The translations under genes were made by a program, and so were the position numbers. From Chitinophaga sancti (GTDB taxonomy: Bacteria; Bacteroidota; Bacteroidia; Chitinophagales; Chitinophagaceae): DNA of 64,000 nt. The number at the start of each line of letters is the position of its first letter. Within the stretch, counting starts at the first letter, position 1. Shown here in pieces: positions 9,113-17,500 of the stretch. Below the pieces are notes generated by a model, which was not told where the DNA came from, ran no database searches, and saw nothing but the letters and a program-made list of their open reading frames with translations. The stretch covers positions 1,984,001 to 2,048,000 of the forward strand of contig NZ_CP139972.1 in NCBI RefSeq assembly GCF_034424315.1, given 5' to 3'.

Positions 9113-9150
9113 GGGCAAAAAAAAAGCAGTACGTCCAGAGTACTGCTTTT
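9113..9150 (-). terminator. Intrinsic terminator of rteC
   Basis: Read on the minus strand, an 11-bp stem (AAAAGCAGTAC with GTACTGCTTTT, bases 9122-9132 and 9140-9150, 7-base loop) runs into nine uridines (A run 9117-9125 on the + strand). It begins 19 bases after the rteC stop. Confidence 0.85.
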
Positions 9151-9168
9151 AAATGTGTGTTCAATACA

Positions 9169-10014
9169 TTAAAGGTCTTTATCCATATAGTCTTCTAACG
9201 CAATCTTAAGTTGGTCTAAGAAAACCGTTCTGGAACCTGCCCTTGTTTTCATCCGGTGGAAAGCATGATGCAAGTCGCTTAATGGTATTCGGAAAAGTAT
9301 CTGGAACATTAGGCTTATCTTTCTAATGCCGATTTTTCCGAATCCAATGCAATTGGAAGCATAGAGGGCGTATATCAATTCAATAAGGGCGTTTTTACTC
9401 TCTGTCCAGGAGACATCCTTTGGGCTTTCCGTATTTTTAAATACCATGTCGGGATTTTCATCAGGATTGATTTTCGTTATCAAGTAAGAGTAAAGCAGAT
9501 CGTTGGCAATAATCCTGGCAGTTTTGTAATCAAAGAATGTTGAAAAATCAGGGTCTACCTCAAATACGATGCTATTAAGTCCATCATGATAATTTATGTT
9601 ACCTCGCTTGAAATAAATATTATCACGATCCATTCGTCCGGAACGATAATATCTATAAAAATCTGAGTTGCAAAGATGTTCAACATATTCCCGTTTTAGG
9701 TTTGCCAATTGGTTAGAGAAGTAACTGTAATAGATTTTTCCGTTGCTCACAGGACAGGTAGTTTCAATTCGATAGATTTTATTATAGTAAATGAGCTTTC
9801 CCAGGATTTGCGGTTTAATAGTTCGGAAGAAGTGCACCTCTTCATCGTCGTTTTTAAAACCTTCTTCAACTACATATTTCTTTACAGAGAATAAAAGGTC
9901 CTGAAGATATTTTGTCATTTCATACGTCTCATCAATCACGCTTTTGCTTTGAGATGAAATCTTATTCTCCTTATTATGTATCTCTATAATGATATTTTCT
10001 AATGAATATTTCAT
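9169..10014 (-). CDS. rteC: RteC-family regulator of conjugative-element excision
   Basis: The protein has 281 residues and matches the RteC family in length and in recognisable blocks. These include YYNKIYRIETTCP (about residue 77), RYYRSGRMDRDNIYFKRG (about 120), DYKTARIIANDLL (about 162) and the C-terminal ALIELIYALYASNCIGFG...FHRMKTRAGSRTVFLDQLK. In CTnDOT, RteC is a two-domain winged-helix activator of the xis2c-xis2d-orf3-exc operon, made in response to RteA/RteB. Here it lies directly upstream of the same genes but is separated from them by a terminator, so it forms its own transcript. No rteA or rteB is in the window. Confidence 0.92.
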   Translation of the reverse strand: MKYSLENIIIEIHNKENKISSQSKSVIDETYEMTKYLQDLLFSVKKYVVEEGFKNDDEEVHFFRTIKPQILGKLIYYNKIYRIETTCPVSNGKIYYSYFSNQLANLKREYVEHLCNSDFYRYYRSGRMDRDNIYFKRGNINYHDGLNSIVFEVDPDFSTFFDYKTARIIANDLLYSYLITKINPDENPDMVFKNTESPKDVSWTESKNALIELIYALYASNCIGFGKIGIRKISLMFQILFRIPLSDLHHAFHRMKTRAGSRTVFLDQLKIALEDYMDKDL

Positions 10015-10095
10015 AGCTTAAAATTTTGAGATGTACGGAATTTAAGTCAACGCAACTATTCACTCTGCAAACTTTGCCATTAACTTTCAAAAAAA

Positions 10096-10121
10096 TACCC
10101 AAGTTGGGTGCAACTTGGGTA
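10096..10121. terminator. Bidirectional hairpin upstream of rteC
   Basis: A perfect 10-bp stem, TACCCAAGTT (10096-10105) with AACTTGGGTA (10112-10121), has a 6-base loop. A7 precedes it and T8 follows it, so it can terminate on either strand. It sits 82 bases before the rteC start. No + strand gene ends here, so it may be a leader attenuator of rteC. Confidence 0.6.
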
Positions 10122-10348
10122 ATATTTTTTTCGGAATTAGCGATATTTAATTCAAACTCCATATCTAAAATTGGCACCTTGCTCATTATTGAGCATAAAT
10201 AAATAGCTAAACGCTGTTGTTATTTAACACCAACTAATGGATACAGCGTTGATCAATATAGTCGAATTAAAGCTTCTTAATCAAGTACTTTAGTCAACTA
10301 GAACTGCCTCTAAAATCAAATGTAAGAATAAGGGATTTCTATTTTTTT

Positions 10349-10358
10349 GTATATTTGC
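10349..10358 (+). other. GTANNTTTGC sequence: candidate CTnDOT-type att core or promoter -7 box
   Basis: GTATATTTGC matches the GTANNTTTGC consensus found at CTnDOT-family attachment sites. It also contains TATATTTG, a perfect Bacteroidota -7 box. Element genes end just left of it and the unrelated RHS operon starts to the right. No convincing -33 box lies at the right distance upstream and no + strand gene follows. Confidence 0.35.
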
Positions 10359-10470
10359 TACTGATTTACAAGGAAATCGGATTAATATTAATGCAATAAG
10401 CACCATTACTAAATCGTTACCGATAACAAATTCCTGTCTCGTAAGCCTTTCTTTATTAAGTCGTTCAGGC

Positions 10471-10566
10471 TTAACTAATCTTTTTTCTTAAAAAAAATCC
10501 ATTAATCAAAACACCAATGGCAATTATAAGAATTGTAAACAAATTAAATGCTGTAAAAAATTCCAT
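10471..10566 (-). CDS. Candidate 31-aa single-membrane-helix peptide
   Basis: ATG 10564-10566 opens a 31-codon frame ending at TAA 10471-10473. The product starts MEFFTAFNLFTILIIAIGVL and continues INGFFLRKKIS. It is one hydrophobic helix with a basic Arg-Lys-Lys tail, so an N-out/C-in membrane peptide is expected. It stands alone in the gap between the mobile element and the RHS operon. Family unknown; small subunits of envelope complexes and type I toxins look like this, but nothing here decides between them. Confidence 0.4.
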   Translation of the reverse strand: MEFFTAFNLFTILIIAIGVLINGFFLRKKIS

Positions 10567-10850
10567 GTTTAGCGTATGTTCAAATTTCTGAAGGCCTAAT
10601 AGTAGGAAAGTTCGAATCGATCGATTAATTTGGATTTGCCACAAAACAAACTATGAGAACCATAGAGCACCTTCCAGACCGATTCTCACTGGAAAAGTAT
10701 AGAAAAAATATTAACGAACAAAAGAAAGCATAAATATTGCCTTCGTACTGTCTTCAATGCTATTTTATGGTAAACGTCTAACGAGGGGAACCATTGAGAA
10801 TTTAAAAATCCTCCTATCCGATGTAAAAAAACTGTCATACAGGACATACT
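10567..10850. other. Intergenic stretch without recognised genes
   Basis: AT-rich sequence between the small peptide frame and the end of the RHS operon. I see no tRNA, strong hairpin or coding pattern. The junction of mobile element and chromosome probably lies in or just left of it. Confidence 0.4.
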
Positions 10851-11048
10851 TCATTTTTTCGCTTTCTTCTTCTGCGTCCTTTTTGCAATGTCTATTATCC
10901 ACTGCCTTTTGGTTCCGTATAAAATCAATATTACACTTCCACAGTAAATAGCTCCTAAGGGGAGAGGCAGTACTTTATTAGCCCGACCTTGATCATAATA
11001 TTCAACCGCCGATACACCTCTTAAATCCAGATCAATTGTACTCTTCAT
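10851..11048 (-). CDS. Possible 65-aa membrane peptide overlapping the 177-aa gene
   Basis: The frame overlaps the end of the upstream 177-aa gene by 17 bases on the same strand, a typical coupled arrangement. The product has a polar N-terminus (MKSTIDLDLRGVSAVEYYDQ), one hydrophobic segment (LPLPLGAIYCGSVILILYG) and a Lys-rich end (KRTQKKKAKK). I do not recognise it. As the last frame of the RHS toxin operon it could be a second immunity or accessory peptide, but it could also be spurious. Confidence 0.35.
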   Translation of the reverse strand: MKSTIDLDLRGVSAVEYYDQGRANKVLPLPLGAIYCGSVILILYGTKRQWIIDIAKRTQKKKAKK

Positions 11049-11565
11049 ACTTCAAATCATCTCTAATTAAAACAGTCCCGTCCCTGGTTATCATTATAAT
11101 ACCTTTGGAAGGCGTAAAAGTATAGATCGGATGAACACTAGAAGTAAAGTCACCTGCAGGATTTAATATATATTGGATAAACGTATTCCCGTCTTTGTGA
11201 TAAATGGTTTTTATCTGAAGGCGGTAATTCAAACCACTAATTTTTATTACCGGATTAACTCTTTTCCCTTTCAAATAAAATGGACTCCATTTTTTTCCGA
11301 TTAACACAAACCAGTTATTATTTGAGACTTTAAATGTAGATGATGTTCGCAATGTATCTTTTGAAAATAATCTTTGTTCTCTAAAGATCGTATCGCATAA
11401 GTATTCTCTACAATAACGAAACTCATTTTCCATCCCTGGATAAAACAGTTTGGCTGAATCTACATATCTTTTTTCTGCCACAGTAAATTTGTAACAAGTC
11501 TTATTTTGAGCATTAACCACTACACTCCATAGCATTAGAGCAAATACGCATATGTACATTTTCAT
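11032..11565 (-). CDS. Secreted 177-aa protein, candidate immunity partner of the RHS toxin
   Basis: A signal peptide (MKMYICVFALMLWSVVVNAQ) precedes a mature domain of about 157 residues with paired cysteines (FRYCREYLC) and a beta-rich C-terminal half (NYRLQIKTIYHKDGNTF; YTFTPSKGIIMITRDGT). I do not recognise a family. It starts 11 bases after the stop of the 2813-aa RHS protein, where polymorphic toxin loci place the cognate immunity gene. An exported immunity protein would fit a toxin that acts in, or passes through, the periplasm. Function is inferred from position only. Confidence 0.7.
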   Translation of the reverse strand: MKMYICVFALMLWSVVVNAQNKTCYKFTVAEKRYVDSAKLFYPGMENEFRYCREYLCDTIFREQRLFSKDTLRTSSTFKVSNNNWFVLIGKKWSPFYLKGKRVNPVIKISGLNYRLQIKTIYHKDGNTFIQYILNPAGDFTSSVHPIYTFTPSKGIIMITRDGTVLIRDDLKYEEYN

Positions 11566-11576
11566 AGTTTCTTTTT

Positions 11577-14500
11577 TTAATTAGTTGTTGCAGGAGTCTC
11601 ATTTTTCTTGACCTCAGTACCTTCCTCCTTCCAACTTAATTTAAACATCTTATCCTTGAATTTCTCACCTTCTTCCTTCACCGTTGTTTTATTTTTATCT
11701 GCAAACCCTTGTATGAGATTCTTATAGCCGTCAGAAGCTTCCAATCCCTGCCAACTGAGTACCTCAAGATCTTCATCTGAGTAGCCAAGCTTATATTTAG
11801 TATTGTATTCCTTTAAACCATCTACTAACATTTGCCTATGGCTAGCAACAGCATTGTGATTATTGTCGTCTTTTTCGCCAATTGTCGTGCCTATCATGGC
11901 ATGAATTGCTTCATGGATCATTATTTGAGCTCTTCCAATTTCGGTAAAACTACGGGTATATATGGTAGTTTCAGCACCATCGTTTCTTTCTGCCTTACTT
12001 GAAAGTTTAGAAAGACTATAGTTTATTTCACCAGAAGCTGTTCCCATTAACTTCAGGTTTGCTGCAGATGGTCTTCTATCTGTAACAGTTGTATATGCAG
12101 TTGCATTGTTGATGATCTTTGTTTCATCCACACCCAAATTCAGATTAATGGTCTTAGATCCTTTATAATTTTTAATCATTTTCTGAAACTGAGTATTATC
12201 TGACATTTTTTTATATATATTAGCCCATGGAGATGCCAGAAAATCTTTGCCAGGAATTACTTCTCTTCCATCCGGATCCCTAAAAAATATCGGGTTATTC
12301 AATGTGAAAACATGAGGAGCAATTTCCGGATATTTGGAAGCAAGTGGATCAACGGACATCCAACGACCAATTCTGGAATCATACACTCTTGCTCCAAAAT
12401 CAATCTGATTACCATTTCCTTTTACCTGATTATCATTCTCCTTACCATTATACCCATATCGATATTCATTAATTGCAAATTGCCTATCTGGTTGTAACAT
12501 ACCAAAGGAATAATAATCCTGCGCACTATAAATGACTGCCTGATTATCTGATGATAACTGATCACCGATTGTAACTAATACATTCCCAAGCTGATTACTC
12601 AATTCATATCTCTTATTACCGGCAGCATCCCAATTGGTATTAGCTTCCGTTCCTGACATTGAAACATTTCCGTTCCAAATACCTATCCGGGAATTGCCAT
12701 ACAATGCCTGTTCTTTCCAATAAACAGGCCCATCATTCACCTTTTCATAAACAGCCAATGTATTACCTAACGCATCTCTGATATACCATGCTTTTTCTGT
12801 GATATCATTATGCGTATATTGTTTATAAACTCTATGCCCATTTGCATCATATTTAAAGGATATTTTTGAACCATCAGTTTTTGTAATTTCTTTTATTTTC
12901 CCATAAACATTCCATTCTATATTTGAAATACCACCTACTACATCTTTGATCACATTACCAATCTTGTCATAAATATAATTATTATTTGCCTGAGAAGTCA
13001 TATCAACTGTATACCCACTATTGCTAACAGCATCAGTCACTTGAAGTAATTTATTGTCCAACAAATTACCAGCAGCATCCTTGTTATATCCATAGGTAAG
13101 AATATCCATCAAAACGGATTGACCATTTATACCGCTACCATTCCGCAATAGCGAAAGAATATTTCCATTTCCATCATAGGTATAATCCTCTTTATATTTT
13201 TCACCTGCAGTTCCAGCATTCCAGGTAGCTGTATTATTAATCAGGCTATGCTGTCTCATCGCCTTTAATCTGTTCAACTGATCATAACGATAGGAATATC
13301 CTACAACATTATTAAATTGACTTAATCCAACCGTACTATGGCTAACATTTCCATTATAGAGACTTGTTCCTACTTCGCCTGCGGCTCCTTTTGTCCAGGA
13401 TAACGGAGGCGTTTTCGTTATATCCAAAGGTTTATAATCTCCTTCAAAATAGTCCAGCGAATAGCCAAATACATCCGGAGCGACAACTGACCTGTCAGTA
13501 CTGGCAAGCCCATCTCCACCCATATCTGATGACGGTGACAGATACTGGCTATTCACCTGCTTCAACCATCCCTGAATTGTATATGCATAATCTACACCCT
13601 GAACTAACTGGTCATGACCCAGTTCCATTCGCGCCAGCGGACCATGCAGATAATATCGGTAAAATGCATCTGTTCTCGCATTTTCAATCTCCCAGCCATC
13701 AGAGGATACAGAATTGATTCCACTTAAGGATTTGATAAGTCTGTTATCTGCATCATACACATAACCGTAATAGAATTTATCCGTTTTGTCATCTCCATAT
13801 TGATATCTTACAGTATTAACCTTCCCGCTAACAAGATCATATTTATAATCTATCTGCTTGAGATCAAGGTCCTTCAACTGTTGCCATAACGTCTTTATAT
13901 TACCCAACTGATCGTAGCTATAATAGGTGATCTGCTGGGGATTGTCTGTAGCCGCATCTTTATACGTGATCGCAGAAATACGTTTGCGCAGATTCTCCTG
14001 AGTATTTGTAAATCCTGCATAAGGCTCGTCATAGTAAGTCTGTACTATCTGGCTGTTTGAGCCAGAATTCTGGAACGTACTTACTGCTGTTGCAGCTATA
14101 AATGAGACGGCACCTGGTGTGTTGCCACCTGTTTTTAAGCCAACTTCTTTTGTTCGGCTCTGTCCATCATAGACGGTATAACTGTATTTACCGGTTAATG
14201 CCTGTTCGGCATTTTGGGAGGCAATAATTCTTCCAAGGTTATCGTACCAGAACCTTCCCAAACCTCCATCAGGTGATTTCTGAATACGCACTCCACCTAA
14301 AGATTGATAAGCATAAGATGTAGTTAAACCATGGGCCGGATATATAGGAGTATATTGTGTTTCTGACAAACTGCCTGCACTTGTTGTGGTTTCAGAACCT
14401 GCGGAAGGTACATTGAATCTGCCTCTGTAAACCTTAGAGCCTTCCAGTGCAGTACGGTACAATGATGCATAAGACATACATGGCTCGGCTGCATTCGCTG

Positions 14501-17500
14501 CTATCTCTGCTCCGGATAATAAACGATCGTATATCCTCAGCTGTTTTACATTCGCAAAGTTCTCAGGATAACTGCCCGGTGCCAGCTCCCAGCCACAATC
14601 ACCACTCGCCTGATCGGTTGTAGTAACAGGACACAGTTTGCCGTTTACATAGACTGACAGACTGTTTGCATTCAGCAATGCACCCTGAAATACAACATGC
14701 GTCCATGGTTTCAGCGGCAATGCGCCTTGCATGTCGGCAATCGTATGTACGGAAGCCGTTATAATTACTTCACTGGTTGTACTTGATAAAGTATATATAT
14801 CCAGATGCAGGTACCTGCCAGATACACAGGCATTTATTAAATATTGCTGACCACTGCTGGTAGCAAGAAACTGACTGCCGGATGAAGAACCATTATAAAG
14901 CCATAGTTCCAGGGAACGCGCTGACGTGGAACTTAGCGCCGCTGTCAGCGCAGTCAGTGCAGATTCTTTCTGGGAATTGCTTACAGGACCATCAAACGTA
15001 CAGTTGCCACCAAGGTTATCTCTCGCTCCATCTATCTGCGTTTGTAAGCCCGCATCCAGCAGATGTACTCCTTCCGGTGGTACCGTTCTTACAAGGTTAC
15101 CTGCCTGATCGTAATAATATAAGGTAAAGTGATACAGCTGCTCATTCGTCGTCAGTTGAAGATTCGGTTTTACTCCACTGCAATAGGCAATGTATTCCTT
15201 GCGGAACTTCTTCTTCTCTGCTGATATATAGTCATTGTATATGACTGTTCCTGTCGATACCGCATCATCCAGCAGTTCTTCCGTACAACTGTATGGATTC
15301 ACGGTAACTGTGCTAAACACCGGCGCATTGCACAACATAGTAAAGCTGGACGGATTCGCTGCTAACTTATCTTCATAATCTTTATAATCACTGTAAGACA
15401 ACGTAAAACCTAACTGGTGATTCATATAGGTTGCAAACACATGCTCATAGTTGGCATGTTCCGCATTCAGCCAGCCGCCGATTTCATTTGTCATCTGCGT
15501 CTTCACTTCCTGGTATTCTATGGGTGTGATCGCTCCTGTGGAGGATGGATCCAAAAATACAGGCAGCGTCATATCATTGGCCAACAGGTAACGGCAGTTG
15601 CTGCAGCTGTTTTGCAACCTGGTGAACTCCGCTTCTGTCAGCGTCATCGCTGTGCCATAAGTATTCACAAGCCATTGGTAGAAAGACACGCTGCTGCTAC
15701 CATTGGAGGTGTTATAATCTGTCTTTAAGCTACTCAGTTTGGAACAGATATCCGCTGTCGATTTGGCGATGGATTTACTGGTCGCCTGCATATTTGTATA
15801 ATATGGATATGGCGCATCCAGTAACCATGGGTTACAAACCATGTTGATCGTATGAGTGCTCAGCAATCCTGTTAACACCTGTTTGAAACTCGTATAACCT
15901 TCGCTGGTGGACTTGCCTGAAGGCGTTGTACTCGCACCGCTCTGGTGATTCATATCTCCACCTATCTTACACAACTCGATCAGCTTCGCTTTGATCTTTG
16001 TTTTGGACGTCTCATAATCTGTCTCGCCCTGCAGACACTCGTCTAACTGCGTCATCCAGACTTCCGCCTGTGCTTCACAGTTCTCTTTTACTGACTGGGT
16101 CAGGGTAGCTGTTACCTGAGCAGCTAAAGCCAACGTATCGGTAGAGATACCAGCATTGCTGTATGTTGCATTGTTGATGCGGGAGATTTTATATTTTAAA
16201 GCCGTCTCACAACCCGTATTAACAGGGTCGGGCGTAGTCGGCGTGGTTGGATTTGGATTAGAGCAGGCAGATCCTTCTATAGTACCAGTAGCCTGGCTTA
16301 CGCCCTGCAAAACAAACGTCAGTGATCGGGTACTGCCTGTAAACGTATAGGTATAGATCTTTGCTCCCGGATTTTCATGGAAGCTAAACTCCACTCCCAC
16401 AATCAAAGACGCTCCACTTGGTATTGTAGGCCCGGAATAGGTCATAATACAATTCCAGTTGGAAATACCAGTACTTGGGTCATAGGTTAGCCCATCCCTT
16501 ACTACACTCAGACTGAAATTAGACAAGGCCTTCGCTGCATCACAATCAAAGGTCGTGCTGCCTCCACCATTATCAATCCCATCAGGACGGCAGGAAATGC
16601 CTCTTACCAATACTGTATTCCGGTCGATGCCATTATCTATACAGAATGCCGCTTCCGTCTGTCCGGCTACAAACTGTACTGAACTTACCTGTGTTAATCC
16701 ATCATAACCAGATGGATAATATAAAGAAAGTGTCACTGTACTTGTCAGCGGTGCACCTGTGTATGTAACCTTCAGCGATTGAAGATTCGTACACGCAGCA
16801 TCACCTGGCTGTATCGTAAAGGCCGATAACTGCGGACACGTGCCCGTCGCTGTTGCATAACTGATCGTATCGCCTACTGCACAAAGACCACCACAATATG
16901 TTGAGGTGCCACGTACCTTGGCATAATACTTCTCTTTCAGTTCTATGTACTTATCTCTGTACATCCGCCATTCAAGATCGGCGATTCTGCAGGTCTCAAC
17001 CGGAGCACAGGTAGACCAGTTATTCGTATTCGGAAGAGGATTGTTATTAGCATTCGTATTGCCGCTGTTATCTGCACAATACAACATGTAGTCTACATAA
17101 CCTACCAGACTTTTGGTGCCTACCTGTGTAATACCCAGCACATTCGTCGTGTAATTGGTAATGTCTGCAATAAAACTCTCCCTGTAACCATTTAACACAT
17201 TATCAAATGCCGGATCTTTGTCTGCCAGCCATCTGAAGCTGGTGGTGGAATAAACAGCACCAGGCAACATGGTGGGAATATCGGATATTGTTGCGATATT
17301 AGTCACTTTCTCTTCCCAGCGGAGGTTATCACTGTTCGCCTGACAGAACCTCAAAGCACAATACTCCGGATGGTACTTGATGAATTGGGCCGCCCACTCC
17401 GGTTTCCAGTGATGAAGAATCATGGACAAGGTACAGGCCTCATCATTCGCACTCATCACTGTACCATCTTCCAGTTCGAACTTGTTTGCATTGTACTCCG

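Noticed and set aside
9974..10186. 70-aa minus frame upstream of rteC
   Set aside because: Overlaps the rteC start and the hairpin at 10096, has no recognisable product and no coding bias.
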